From the NCBI GenBank assembly GCA_034620365.1, contig JAQGEQ010000263.1, forward strand, positions 1,302,001-1,366,000: a stretch of 64,000 bases of DNA, read 5' to 3'. The position numbers and the translations under genes were made by a program. Every line of letters starts with the position of its first letter. Within the stretch, counting starts at the first letter, position 1. The notes under the pieces are model-generated. The model was not told where the DNA came from. It was given only the letters and a program-made list of their open reading frames with translations, and did no database searches. The DNA comes from Pegea sp. RAD2-039. Taxonomy: Eukaryota > Chordata > Thaliacea > Salpida > Salpidae. Below, piece after piece: positions 49,301-62,167 of the stretch.

Positions 49301-52300
49301 CAGGTAAAAGTCTTCATCTTCAACTTCATCTTTATCGGATCATTTTTCAGGTGAATTCGGATGTTGTCGAAAAACGTCTTTACGGACATGCTGGGGCTCC
49401 CTGGGAGTTTAACCTCCGAGATTTGATCCGTTGGTGTGAATTGATCCTTGATACTCCCAACATCCAAACTCAGATCACTGAAAGATCAGCATCTGATTAC
49501 ATCTTCCTCTTGTATCATTCACGAATGAGAACAATTGAAGACAGAAAAAAGGTTCTCTCTCATCTATTTGTATCTTTCTTCTTACATCTTTCTGCAGATC
49601 ATGGATCTTGCTGAGAAGATCTTCACTAAAGACACAATCTACATCCCGAACAAATTCTTCAATCTCACTCATCATCAAATTCAGGTTTGATCTTTTAATC
49701 TTCTTCCAATTTTCATTTGATCTCATCTAGTTGGGATTGTGTCTTTTGGATCGGTTACCTCATAATTCCATCTTTAACAATCCGAGATCTTTCGAAAAGA
49801 TCTTGCTTCCAAGCATGCTAGCTACAATGGAATCGATCGCAAACGTACTTCAAAAGGTTCCAAGTCATCAAATTTCACTTCAGTTCACTAATTTGGACTT
49901 TTACAGAAATGGCCCTGCCTCATCACATGTGTCAGCTCACTGAAGCGACGAGAAGTGATCGAAATTTTAGCTGTTTTAAGTGGCAACCAACTGAAGGTGC
50001 TGTCCACTAATAGCTCCATGGACGCTATCGAGCTTCTGGGTGGATTTGAACAAAGTGATTGTCGGAAGACGCTTTTTACTTGCATCCACAACACAATTGA
50101 GTAAGTCTTCATCTCAAGATCGATGATTCTTCATCAATTGATTTCAGGCAGATGAGGATGTTGATTCGAAAGGATGCAGATGTGATGACGCAAGTTATTC
50201 TGGAGGTAAATTTCATTTGAAAGAATTTCAAATTTAAGAAAATCTTCTTCTAGTGCATCAAGGATTTGAAAGATTGTGAGGAGGTCTTAAAGAAGATCGA
50301 GATCTCGAATGAAAATGATGAAGTCGAAAGATTTGTTCAGAAGATCGAGAGTTTGCTCACTACATGTCTTCAGTTATCACAGAAGAGCTCCTCCATGAAA
50401 GGTCCTGATAATTGATTCCAGATTTCATTTTACTTCAACTCATCTTCTGCAGACATATTTGAAAGTTGCAAGAGAGCTCTGAAGAAGAAGCATCTTCAGG
50501 GAAGATATGAATGGAGTGATAGTGTCTTGATTGATGCTCTTCGAAACGGTTTGTGATTGGTTGATTAATCTACATCTTCAACTTGATCTTCTGTAGGTGA
50601 TTGGTTGATGATTGATGAAGCTAATTCATGTTCTCCATCTGTCTTGGACCGTTTGAATGGTTTGTTGGAACTGGACGGTGTCCTGCATGTCACTGAACGT
50701 GGTTGTGTTGATGGAGAGGTGGTCACGATCAAACCTCACCTCAATTTCCGGTGATTATTTCCCCTTTGATGAAAAACGGAAATAAAAGAAGTTCTTTTTT
50801 CAGTTTAATCTTGGGAATGGATCCAAAAAGAGGAGAATTATCAAGAGCGATGAGGAATCGATGTATCGAGATCTTTTATGATGATCAACTCACTACTAAT
50901 GTAGATTCCTACCACTTGGAGAAACTTATTCAATCTAGCGCCTCTTGTGGTGATCGTGTTGAGATGTCGGTGGTGACGAACGCGATCAAGAAAAGTGAGT
51001 CTCATCTTCACTTGTAGATGATCTTCATCTGATCTTTACAGGTCATCCAGATGATGTAGAATTAGTTCCTAAAGTTGCTGAACAACAATTAGAGCTTTAT
51101 CGGCAAGGATTTGCCTCCGAAGAATCAGTAAGACCTTTTTTGATCCCTAGATCATCTAAATGATCCACAATCTTTCACAGATGGGTTCCCAGTCGCCTAG
51201 AATTTACATTCCAACCCCAAAAGTCCTCCACTACATCTTTTATCCTGCTCTTTCTTCTGTTCTCTCCCGATTGAAGTTCTTGGAATCGATAAAGTAAGTG
51301 TCAGTTGAGGTGGTTGCCCCAAACGACCAACAGTTGCATCAACAGCGCCACAAAGCGACCAGTCGCTGGTTTCCTGCAAATCATCGTTGAAATGACGACA
51401 TCAAGTGACTGGAAAGTCCAGAATCAGTTAGATGATAAACTCATCTCAAAAGTCCTCCGGCAATCAGGTACAGATCCCATCTAATCTTTCGATCTTTAAA
51501 GATTTATCTTCTAGAAAATTTGGAAGATCGGATTTGGCTTGGAGCAGTTTCCAGAATCAATAAAAAAGTCCAAGATATGATCTTAAGAGCTAATCAAGTG
51601 TTGGATGTTGATGATCAGGTGAATACTTGATGGTGATTGGTTGATGAGTTTCAAACCAATTTGTTTCTAGATTAAACCCGAACTTCCGTTCGATCCACGC
51701 TGGTGTCTCAAGGAACATCACCAGATCTCAGATCAAAGACTTGATCTCATATGCCGGATCAGAATGATGATCACAGTTGAGATGTTGCTAATTGAGGAAG
51801 CAAGAATCGAGTCTGAGTTTTGTGATAAGAAGTAAGTTTGTACATCAACTTTTGGTTGGTTGATAATTGGTTGTTTCCACAGCAACCAAACCAAACCATC
51901 GAGTTTCTACATCGCCAAGCAACAAACATCTTTCAGTCATCACTACAGCTCATTAACTCATCTATCTGCTCTTCACGCTAATTGGTCAGTTGGTTCTTTA
52001 ATCCTTGCATCTTCATCAGCGGATCTTTTTCAGGAAGAATATTCTTGAAGAGAACGTTTATGAGATAAACACAAACAGAGATCAATTAGATGATGAGAAA
52101 AGTGAAAGATGTGAAAGTCATCTTTACAAGATCTTCTATTTGTGGAAGTAAGAGATCCTCATCTTTATCCTACATCTTTATGATCACGTGACTTTTCTAG
52201 GATCTTTATGACTGAATCTTTCAACAAATCCACCTTTGGTCACGACTTTCTGGACCTTCAAGATGCGATCCAGAAATTTGTAGATCTTTTTAAGATCAAC

Positions 52301-55300
52301 GAGTCGTCAGCAGAGTGGATGTCTTTAAAGACTCGCGTTCAAAGAACCAATGAAATCTTAGGAATTGATAACACTAGAGGGCGCGATACTGATATTCAAG
52401 AGCATGTTCGGACTCATCTACTTCCCAATGATCTTCCTAATAATTTTGATCCTTACTTGCATCAAGTCCTCATCTCAATCACCGAAGATATCTGCATCTT
52501 CTGCAGATCACATCGGAGCAAAAAGATCTTAGAAGAATTCATCATTCCTGCATTTGATCATATCGAAAGAAGAGATCTTGACATCCACTGGATGTCACAA
52601 TTTGTGTCTTGCGTCACTTCTCAGATCGAGATCTCTGCTGCATCCAAGAAAGCGATCCGAGAAGCCAAAATCCCTTCCCTAATCATCAACTCCGTCGGTA
52701 TGTCCCAGCATCCAATGATCCCATCTTCCAGTATCGAAAGAGTTATCCTGGATCATCAAATCTTCCAATTATTTATCACTGAAGATGGAAAGATGCTGAG
52801 ATCAATGATTAAAGAAGATCTAATCACAACATCCAATTGTCATCATATCTTCAACTTTTTCCAACATCCTCACTTTGATCTTGCTCTCTGGTCACGTGAC
52901 ATCATCTTTAATGAGCTCTTCTCACGTGATCCCGATCACAGTGACCCGATTCGACCTCAAATTACGACCACTGCACTTAAAACCCTGGTCCAATGGGACC
53001 ACAACATCACAATGGACACAAACTCTCAAATTTCAGTGTTTTGTGGAAATAGAATCGCTCTTGAATCGCTCCATAACTACCTCCAGGATCTTAATCAGCT
53101 CTCAAAAAGTCTTTGGAAGAACAAAGATCTTTTGAATTATTGTAAGATCTCATCCACTATGTTTCTGCCTCCTATCATTCATCACTCTCTTTGTGGTCTT
53201 CTTCAGTCCATTAACCATCTCTTCGATTGTATCAGGGACGATGAATCCAGTGATAAATGGGCCACAACCACAGCAAGAATAAACTTTGGTATGGCCCTAG
53301 AACCCCTGGCCATAATCAATTCTGACCTTTTTTATGGGACGATATTATATGGTCACCTGACCAAGTTGGTAAGTCATCGGGAGATGGTTGTAGGACAGTT
53401 TATGTCGGACCAGTCACATCAAATAGTGGACAGTGAATATTTGAGACATGTTCGGACCAATCTTACAAAACTATGGGGCGTTTTTGTGGACTTATTCTCA
53501 AATATTCAGCATTTTAGCATCAAGGTTTGTGGGTCACTTTTTTCAGGACCACTTGACCGAAAATCTTCATATTCAGGACTCAAGTAATGTGGACCAGAAG
53601 AAGCTTGAGATGAAAATATTGATGGACATTGGACAGGCTTGGTCCAGATGTGGACAATTACAATACATGTTGTTGTTACCACTTGGTAAAGTTGACCCAA
53701 CTGTCCATCACCAGAAACATCTGGACCTTTTTGCCTACCAAGTAATTAATCTAGGACAATAGTCCACCGATTTGACGACCACTTTTTGGCAGATGGACAA
53801 ACTAGAGGACTACCTTGGTGCTCGTGACCAATTTGGATTCTATATGTATGGAGAAAAGGATTTGGATCAACATCAGAAGATCACGATCTTAAAATCTTCC
53901 AAATCTAATCTTAAAGATCTTTCAGAGCAATTAAAGCCAAAGATCAAACCCAGAAGCTCTTCAAAAAAAGTATCTCTTGCATCCATTTGATTCAGGGATC
54001 TTCTAATTGATTCCATTTTCAGTATTCAAATTTAGTGATGAAATTTGAGGAATTCAAATCTGGAAAGTTGGATCATCTTCATCTCCGATCTGATCCTGAA
54101 TCCGTAAATAAATCCTTGATTCTCACATCTTCATCTTTTATCTTCTCACTCCCACAGAAATCACCTGATCTTCAATATACAGAGATCGTAGAAAGAGTCT
54201 TCATCCCATTCATCACGGACTCCAACATCCGCTTCCCGGACTTCACTGATCTCACTCATCCTCTCATTGATGCTGTCAATCAGGTGACGTCATCTGATGA
54301 CGTCATCACATCTATTAATCTGCAATCTTTAGATCCGATTTGGTTTCTACCTGATGACGTCATCACAGAGTCTTCAATCTGAGATGATTTTAGATGTGGG
54401 TCCGGATCATGAGACGACAGTGGTCGAGTTCTTATGTGGACTGGCTAGGAAAGGACTTGGGGACCAGGAAGACCTGGACACTTTCTTCGAACGGACCAAA
54501 CTCTATTTGAATCGATTTAAAGGTAAGCTTCTTTCTGATTGGACGATTTAATCATTTAAACTATTTGTAGGTGATGAGGAAGATCTATTGAGTTTGGAGA
54601 AGTGAGTTTCTGACCACTAGGTGGCGATTTATAAATAAACGACTTCTGCAGAGTCTTCTACATCGTCTTATCGCGTATTCGCGCTTCTGCAACTCATTAT
54701 GGGACACACAATCGATCTCATCTGATCCAGATCTTCCGGAAGATCAGTGAGATGTGGACAATTAAGTGTGCTGAAGAAGATGAAAAGTAATCTGATCCTC
54801 ATCCGACCCTTATCCTCATCATGATCTTCTATCAGGGAGAAGATCGAATCGAGTTTGTTCCGCTACAAAGCGCGCGTTCACGATGACGTCACAGATGAAG
54901 AAGTCGATGATGCAATGATGAAAGAGATCTTTTCTGAGTTCAGTGAGGTTCCAGAAGATCTTGAAAATCCAATAGAGGTTCCTCAAGATCCAGAACCTGT
55001 AAAAAACACAAAGAACGACTTCTCGGAAGACTTCTATCGCTTCGCGACTCGTGTCTTCTCTGATGTCATTCTCAACCAATCAGGAGACGACAAAAGTGAT
55101 GACGTCATCATTGATGTCCTCATCTCATTTGGATTTTTCAGATTATTTTGATGCTGATCTTCTCTCCTATCGACTTCTTGCTTCTGAGATTCAATCCCGC
55201 AGGCTCCCAGGAGTCGACATCGATCGAAGCTTTCTCTCTTCCAGTCTTCTGATGACGTCATCGCTTCAAAATCACTTTTCCTGTTCGTTTCGCTTCACTG

Positions 55301-58300
55301 CGCTTCGAATCGATTGATGACGTCATCATCGTTTACAGGCAACCATCCAAATCCAAATGTGTACTTCGACGCGACACCAAGTGAAGCGATTTTGTGTCTT
55401 ACTGTGCTCCAAGGCATCGAGAAATTTATTGAGGAGGATTTAAAAGAGTTTAAAGATCGTCCAGAGTTGATCTCTGTGATGCAGATTGTGTCTCGGATCA
55501 AATCTTTTGCTGTCACTTCTCCTCTCATGAAGTTCATCTTCGGATTAGAACTGCTCCTCACTAAAGCTCAGGTTCATCTTCATCTTCGGATCTTCATCTG
55601 CTGATCTTCATCTTTTTATGTTGATCTTCTGATCTTCATCTGCTGATTGTCATTTTTTAAGCCTCTTTTTTTCGAAATCATCTTCTGATCTTTACCTGAT
55701 CTTTTTCATCAGGATTGGGAGACAAATAGTCCGAAAAGATACTCTTTATCTGCTCATCTCATTCAAGTCACTGAACTCATCATTAAATGGAGGAGTCTTG
55801 AACTCAAAAGCTGGAAGACTCTTTTAGATTCAATAGAGATCAAATCAAGATCAGTTGATCCAAGATGGAGATTCCACCTCTACAACACGATCTTCGAGAC
55901 CTCTTCATCTTCATCTCAACAAGATCTTGATGATCTTGCTAAATCTCTACCTCAATTCATTGAGGGATCAAATCTTCTTCAATTTCTCGAGAAGCTTGAC
56001 GTCATCAAAGCGGTTGCGGGACTTCTACAGCTTGCTACTGATGACGTCATCCCTAAATCGACCAATAACGTGCTTGCTCTACTTCACAACCTTCACGCTT
56101 ACTACTCGCAGTTCAGCGAGGCGTGTCGCGCGCGTGTGACGTCACTACGCACCCCGATCGAGAAGCGATTGAAAGATTACATCAAAATTCAAAAGTGGAA
56201 TAAATTGAATTATTATGAAACGCGCGCGGCTACGATGAAGTACGGATGTTGATGACGTCATCAAGTCATCATTCTAATCTTCATCTCTTCCAGGACACAT
56301 AAGGATTTATTCAAATTTACCAAAGAATACGCATCTCTTCTTCGAGAGTCTGTCGCTGTTCACGTCCTTCAAAACTCCTCTCAAGTGTCCTCATTGACCA
56401 CTGACAAGGTTAGTTTATGGTCCAGGTGGTCCACAGTTTCATTTTATGTTTGATAGGAGGTCACAACTAGTAAAGGACTTTTGATTTATGAAAACTGGCA
56501 AAATCTGTCCACATCTGCCCCGTTTCCACTGTCCAGGGCAAGTTGTTTGGACCAAAACACCACAGATTGGATGAAATGGTCCGATAGACATTGGCCTAAA
56601 CGTTTGTTGGTCATTGACGAGTTTGTGGGTGAGTAGTTGGGACAGTTTGGTTGTAAATGTGGTCCAATACTGATCCGGTCTTAGGTGAAATAATCGAAAA
56701 CTTCAAGGAGCTCTCTAAACTAATCCCTCCTTTACCTCCGGCTACTGGAGAAGAGGAAGAAGACACTGAAAGAGCAAAACGTCTTAAAGAAGCCAAGCAC
56801 ATCCAATCTAGAAAGAGGAGAGCTCTTTCAGATCTTTTCAAGATTCTCAAAGAGTCCGGTAATTCTCATCATCACCAAGAATCTCCATCTTCCGATCTTA
56901 ATCTTCTGATCTTCATCTGCAGGAGTCTCTTACCGGAAGGGGCTTGTTAAACAATCTACATCCGTTCAAATGATGCAGCTCCCGATGATTATTCAAATCC
57001 CAGATCTTTCTTCTGCTCATCCCAAATTCCAACTCTTAAGATCGCTCCTCTCAGATCATCATCAATCCAGCTTCTTCAAGACCCTCACGCGCTGCTCGAT
57101 GCTGATGATGTCACTTGAATCACCTCACGAAGTGAGTACTCATTTGCTTCTTCCCATTTTCAATTTGTGTCTTTCAGGGAGTCGGAGTCGAAGATCTTCA
57201 GAGACTAAAGGGATTTGCAAATCATCTCTTCCAACTAGTTTCTGAGCAACGGAGCGATCTCTCCAGCGTCACTGAGATGACGTCATACTTGATGACGTTG
57301 CAAGGATCACTTGAAAAGATCTCCGAAGATCGGATGTTGATTGATCAATCTGTAAACGTGAAGAAGTTGCTCTCGACTCGTCTTCATCTTCGGGATATTA
57401 TCCACTCCATCAAGATCTTCATCCATATCATGAAATCCGGAGGTATGTCTTCAGATGATGAGTGATCTTTCAAACTGATCTTTCAATTTGTTAAAAGATG
57501 AGGATTTGACGAAAGTTGCGGGATCTTTGTCGGAAGTACTTCTTGTTGCTAAGCAACTGATGGATGGATACGCAAAGCTCTTTAGTGATGTTCTTGTCAC
57601 TCCATCAGCTGTGGATGTTGCTGATTTAAAACCAGGTTTGATCCCAATTGATCTTTGAATGTGATCCTAACTTTTCTAATTTTCAGGAAGATTTATTTCA
57701 TCCGGAGAGTTACAGAAGATCAAGATGAAGTTGAAAGACTTCATTCTTCAAACGTCTCAATTGATGAAGGGTCTGAAAGATGTCTTGAACATCTCAGACT
57801 CCGTAGACTCGATGTCACCTCTTCTCTCCGACATCTTCTGTCTCCTGGATCAGTTGATGCAGGATTTGGAAGATTCAAAAGACTTTAGATCAGTTGAGGA
57901 TGAAGAGATTAAGAAGTTGGAGTTGATGAGCACTGATCTTAAGGACACATTGATCCGTGTGATTCAGGACGTTACTCCTCAGAAGATGGAGGTTAGACGT
58001 GAGATGTAGTAATTAAATGATCTGATCGTTGTGCGCAGGATCAGGAAGAGACAGATCTTCAAATTACAAAAGTTTACGAAGAGATTCAATCGGAATCCAA
58101 AAGACTCGATATCTCCAACATCCGGTTGATCTTGAATAGCTTCTGTGATCATCTTTATCATTTGTCATCAACAAATGATCCTGAATTTAGCTCAAAGGTC
58201 ACTGATCTTGCATCCAAGACTCTTTTCTAACTAGATCTTGAACTTTAAAGACTCTGGCTCCTTTACTCGAAGACCTGATCCCTTTGATGCAGAATTATTT

Positions 58301-61300
58301 GCATCTGGTGATGCAGACGAATCTGAACATCACTGCGTGTCATCGTTCAACATCCAAACTCCTTGGGACTCTTTCTTTGATCTTCTACGAGATTGCGTCC
58401 AAAGGATTCTGTCCTCCGGCGGAGTTTGAGAAAGAGCTGGAAGAAGGTGAGGATCAGGATGATCTACATAAGATGACGATAGATGTTGTACAGGAGCAAA
58501 AGGAGCTCTGAAGGATGTAGATGATGCAGGAATCGGAGAGGGAGAAGGAAGCAAGGATGTCAGTGATCAGATTGAGAATGAAGAACAAGTGGAGGATACT
58601 CCTGGCAAGGAAGAGGAGCAGGATCAGGGAGACAGCAACATCCCCGCAGAGGATAATGCGATTGAAATGACGGAAGACTTTGATGGGAAGATGCAAGAAC
58701 CTGATGAAGATCAAGATCGGAATGATGAAGAGGAAGAGAGTGGTGATGAGGAGGTGGGAGACAACAAATAGAATATTTTGTGTTGATCCGTGTGTCTTAG
58801 GAGCCTGAGAAGCAAATGGGAGATCTTGGTGATGAACCGGATGCTGATAAGATGGATGAAAGAATATGGGGATCTGAAGATGAGGATGAAGATCCGGAAG
58901 AGAGAAAAGATAAAGAGGAGGAAAAAGGATCAGGAGTTGATAAAGTTAGTCGTCTTGCATCCAGCTGCTGATCTTCATCTAAAGTCTTTAGGAGGAGAGT
59001 AAAATGGGAGCAAAAGAAGATGATCTTCCCGAAGGAAAAGATGAAGAAGAGAAAGATCAGAAAGAGCAAGATCAAAAAGAGCAAGAAGAGATGATAGATG
59101 AAAGTGAATTTGATCCAAACGAGAGGTAGACATCATCACGTGATCCCTGATCTTCAGATTGATCTTTGTATTTCAGAGATGATGATTATGATAAACCTCC
59201 GGAAGTTGACGATGAAGAAGATTTTCAGCTTCCTCAGAACATGGATGTTGATGATGAAGATCAAAAAGATGATAACGGTTGGAACTGATGTTTGTAATTT
59301 TGTTTTGATCTTTGTTGTGTCTTTAGAGGAGGAAGAAAACCCATTTGATCTTGATAAGAAGATTGATGAGAAAAAAGATGAAAAAGATCTTGACGATGAT
59401 CCTAAAGACGAAGATAATGATCTTAAAGATCAAGATGATCAAAATAAAGATGAAGATGATCAAAATAAAGATGAAGATGGTTTTTTACTTATTTTGGATC
59501 AAATCTTTTTTTGATCATTTGATTTTTATAAAGCTGAAAAAGATGAAGACACTGATCCTGAAAAAGCACCTAATCCTGTAGAGGAAAAAGATGTTGTTGA
59601 AGATCCTCATCCGGATGCTGAGAAAGATTCATCTCCGGAAAATGAGGAAGAGAAAGTTGAAGAAGAAAATAAAGATGAGGTTAGATGAGATCTTCTTCTA
59701 GAGATCAAATTCATCATCTTTTGTTTGTTCAGAAAATGGAAGAAGAAGATCAAGTTCAAAATGATCAACTTCCGAAGCAACATCCAATTCCAGATCAGAA
59801 GGAGGAGGATGAAGATGAAGATTTAAATCGAGATCAGATTTCAAAGTGAGTGGATTTTGTGTCCCGGATGTTTTTGACTTCTGGATCTACAGAGAAGAAG
59901 AAGTGACTGGCGCAGATGAAGATCAACAAGATGATGAAGATGCTCATCAAAGAGTTGATCGTGAAAGATGTCAACTAAATGATGAAGATCAGGATCAAAG
60001 AAATGATGGTCAGGCAACTTCTGATGATAAGAATCAAAATGAGACTTCTGCGACGACGTCACAAAGTGTGTCCCAAGATGAGAGAGCTGTGGAAGAGAGT
60101 AGAGAGAAAGAGAGGAGGAAAGGAAAGAGTGAGATGAAAAGGAGTCTTGCGGATCTGGAGGTTTGTAAGATCTGATGAAGATCTGATCTTTATAGGAGTT
60201 GATTCAGAATCAGATGAGTAAAAAGCTGAAAGTGATGAACTCAGAAGAGGAGGAGCAAATGAAAGATCAGAAGGATGCTGAGTTGAAGGAGCAAGAAGCG
60301 GATCTTTATCGTCATCTGGATGATGATGAAGAGTGAGTCTGGATGTCGATGAAGATCATTTTGTAACTTTTGAGATTTTTGAAGATATAATCAAGTTGCT
60401 TTGGATGCTGCGACTGAAGATCAGATTAAAGAAAAGATCAAAGATCAAAAAGAAGATCAGGAAGAAGATCAAGAAGAGGAGGTAAAGATGTAGTCTCTTT
60501 TGATCTTTTGTTGATCTTGAATTTTGAAGGAGATCAAGATGGAAGTGAATGAAGATGTTCCTCTTGATGAAGACACTGAAATGGAAGTTTGTGATCCAAA
60601 TAAGGATCAGAAATCATCCGAGACCTCAACTTCTGTAAGATCTTCATCTTCCGCTTAACCTTAGCAAATAAGATCTTTTCAGAATTCGGAGGATCAGAAA
60701 GCTCCGGTAAAAGATGCGGATCAATCTCGGGAAGACGAGCCGCTCTCTGAAAACGAGAAGATGGAAGTAGAAGATGAGATGAGGAAAGAACAACTTCCAG
60801 CAGGATCCTTTCACACGAACGGTGATCTTTCGGATCATTTCACAGTAGAGAGCTTAAATTTGTTCATCTTCAGATGAATTGTGGAATCCGAATAAGTTTG
60901 GGACTCTCTCATTAAAAGATCTAGAAGAAGTACGAAGAGAGATGGAAGATCAATTAGCAAAACGAAGTGAAGACAAAGAGGTCGATAAAAAATCCCAACA
61001 TCCAATCAATTATTATTTAATCTTCATCTTCAGGATTCAGTTGAATCTAATAACATTTGGCGCCAATATTACAACTTGACACGCGACTCTTCGCAACGCT
61101 TGAGTGAACAACTGCGATTGATTTTGGAGCCCACTCAAGTATCCAAACTTCGTGGTGATTACCGAACAGGAAAGAGGTTGAATATGAGAAAGGTGATCCC
61201 ATATATCGCCAGTGGATTCAGGAAAGATAAGATCTGGTTGAGAAGAACTAATCCCAATAAACGAGATTATCAAATTATGATTGCAATTGATAACTCTCAT

Positions 61301-62100
61301 AGTATGTGCGACAATCACACCAAACAGGTAAAAAGCCAAATTTGTCGTGACCATTTGTAACTTGGCTTTTCTTCAGTTGGCTTTTGAATCTTTGGCAGTC
61401 ATCTCAAATGCTCTGTCCACGATAGAAGCTGGACAGTTGTCCATTTGTAGCTTTGGTCAAAATGTTGAGATAATTCATGGTTTTCAGCAACCTTTTACTG
61501 ACCAATCGGGTGCTAATGTTATCAGATGTTGCAAGTTTGATGAAGATGGGACACATATTGGACAGGTTAGGTTAAACGGACCAATTGGTATCTTCAACTC
61601 TCTTTATTTTAGTTACTTGAAACGACCACAAAATTGATGCAAGCGTCTAGATCTTTTAGATCATCTTCTGCTCTCATCTCACAACTTTTAATCATCATAT
61701 CAGGTTTGTTTCAACTTTTGTTTTCAATTTACCAATTTGGACTTTTACGAAGATGGCCGGGGAGTTTTTGTAGAAGGTGCCGATTTTGTGAAACGACAAA
61801 TTAAGAAAGCGATCGATAATAACCTCTTCATCGCTTTCGTAGTCTTGGATAATCCTTCAAATGATAAAGATTCGATCTTAGACATTAAAAATGTGTCTTT
61901 TACTTCAGAGGTTTGTTCTTTTAATTCATCAACAATTTTATTTTATAATTTCTCTTTCTAATCAGGGACCCCAAATTACTTCGTATATGTCTCAATTTCC
62001 ATTCCCCTTCTACGTGGTCGTGAGAGATGTCAATGCACTTCCCGAAATTATGGGGGAGGCTCTAAGGCAGTGGTTTGAGCTTGTTACATCGACTGAGTGA
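37377..62100 (+). CDS. MDN1: Midasin (MDN1/Rea1), giant dynein-like AAA+ ATPase of 60S ribosome maturation
   Basis: Dozens of exons from ATG at 37377 (MELSTSENYENWLVDFSQ) to TGA at 62098-62100. It encodes an N-terminal domain, six AAA+ modules, a long helical linker, an Asp/Glu-rich region and a C-terminal MIDAS domain, the full midasin plan. P-loops: GPSGCGKTS (39175), GETGVGKTT (about 40423), GPTSTGKTS (about 41967), GETGGGKTT (about 43175), GSPGCGKTS (about 44880); the sixth is degenerate. The end carries LILEPTQVSKLRGDYRTGKR, MIAIDNSHSMCDNHTKQ and ALRQWFELVTSTE. In yeast and human this protein pulls WDR12/Ytm1 and Rsa4-type factors off pre-60S particles. Most introns are 45-120 bases; one (45393-49195) is 3.8 kb and contains another gene on the opposite strand. 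The first exons (to about 39.3 kb) are AT-rich with longer introns; the rest is GC-balanced. Confidence 0.96.
45639..48658 (-). CDS. Secreted leucine-rich-repeat protein, Toll-receptor-ectodomain-like, nested in an MDN1 intron
   Basis: About a dozen exons on the strand opposite MDN1, entirely inside MDN1 intron 45393-49195. It opens MISILLVLLIIHQLDMRVLC, a signal peptide, with a Cys-containing cap (CPLQYCQQAQAINF). About 20 LRRs follow (LHILDLSSN, LKELNLSWN, LEKLDLSHS, LKELDLSANPLIDAAI, LNLASNKLKKLP, LRELDLSSNNLKSF, LQKLNLQNNQLIKL). A C-terminal LRR cap (LKNNPIKCPCND..CMIEED..NNCAEM) precedes the end at TTDF (stop 45639-45641). No transmembrane helix, TIR domain or GPI-type tail follows. The architecture resembles Toll-receptor ectodomains or chaoptin-like LRR proteins; the ligand and role are unknown. 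The exon 1/2 junction needs a 47-base intron with a weak donor (ACG/GTTTAT) to keep the frame. Exon edges are my own reading. Confidence 0.82.
48659..49195 (-). promoter_or_regulatory. Upstream region of the nested LRR gene, with E-box and CRE-like words
   Basis: About 540 bases between the LRR ATG and the next MDN1 exon. At about 48831-48850 it contains CCACGTGACTAGTGACGTCA, an E-box next to a CRE palindrome. Further TGACGT(C) words lie at about 49045 (inside gatgacgtag) and at 49128-49142. Because such words are common throughout MDN1, their role as LRR-gene promoter elements is only a suggestion. Confidence 0.4.
50150..58230 (+). other. MDN1 linker region
   Basis: Many exons of mostly helical, motif-poor protein between the AAA ring and the acidic region; the longest exon is 52208-53587 or slightly shorter. 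LDQTDIS-type short motifs are not used for the call; position between the ring and the acidic domain is the main evidence. Five TGATGACGTCATC-type words fall in this part's exons and introns between 54.8 and 56.3 kb. Confidence 0.7.
58390..60850 (+). other. MDN1 Asp/Glu-rich domain
   Basis: Successive exons give GIGEGEGSKDVSDQIENEEQ, EDNAIEMTEDFDGKM and long runs of E, D, K and Q (for example DQDDQNKDEDDQNKDED near 59430-59475). GEGEG.KDVSDQIENE and EDNAIEM.EDFDGKM are conserved marks of the start of the midasin acidic domain. The region is a flexible tether carrying the MIDAS domain. Confidence 0.88.
61077..62100 (+). other. MDN1 MIDAS (von Willebrand A-like) domain
   Basis: The metal-site DxSxS is present as DNSHS (codons from 61289). 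The flanking strings RKVIPYIASGFRKDKIWLRR, NHTKQLAFESLAVISNAL, IISDGRGVFVEG (formed across the splice at about 61706/61751) and FPFPFYVVVRDVNALPE are typical. In orthologues this domain grips ubiquitin-like domains of Ytm1/WDR12 and Rsa4. All expected blocks are present. Confidence 0.93.
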
Positions 62101-62161
62101 TCAGCATCCAGTTTTTTAGGATCAGATATTTTCTTTTAAATATTTTCTTTGTGTTTTTTGG

Positions 62162-62167
62162 AATAAA
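62162..62167 (+). terminator. MDN1 polyadenylation signal AATAAA
   Basis: Canonical AATAAA 62 bases after the MDN1 stop, followed by T-rich DNA. The position fits a short 3' untranslated region. Confidence 0.6.

Larger units (their letters stand above)
39175..50112 (+). other. MDN1 AAA1-AAA6 ring
   Basis: It contains five good Walker A motifs plus matching Walker B strings (LMEDIDQAP at about 39495, LLDEINLAS at about 40990, ILDELNLAPTDILEALNRVL at about 42215, LVDEISLAEDSVLERLN at about 43740, VLDEVK/LNLAPQSILEG at about 45135-45230). An intron splits the first Gly of the AAA1 P-loop. AAA6 begins after the 3.8-kb intron; its P-loop position reads PCLITCVSSLKRREV (about 49915-49960), without Gly-Lys-Thr. 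Module order and spacing match midasin. ATP turnover is expected in the modules with intact motifs. Confidence 0.85.

Noticed and set aside
49905..49945. Apparent frameshift or stop in MDN1 AAA6 (NGPASSHVSAH then stop)
   Set aside because: Another frame through the same bases after the acceptor gives a continuous AAA6 alignment, so no break is needed; the P-loop is degenerate instead.
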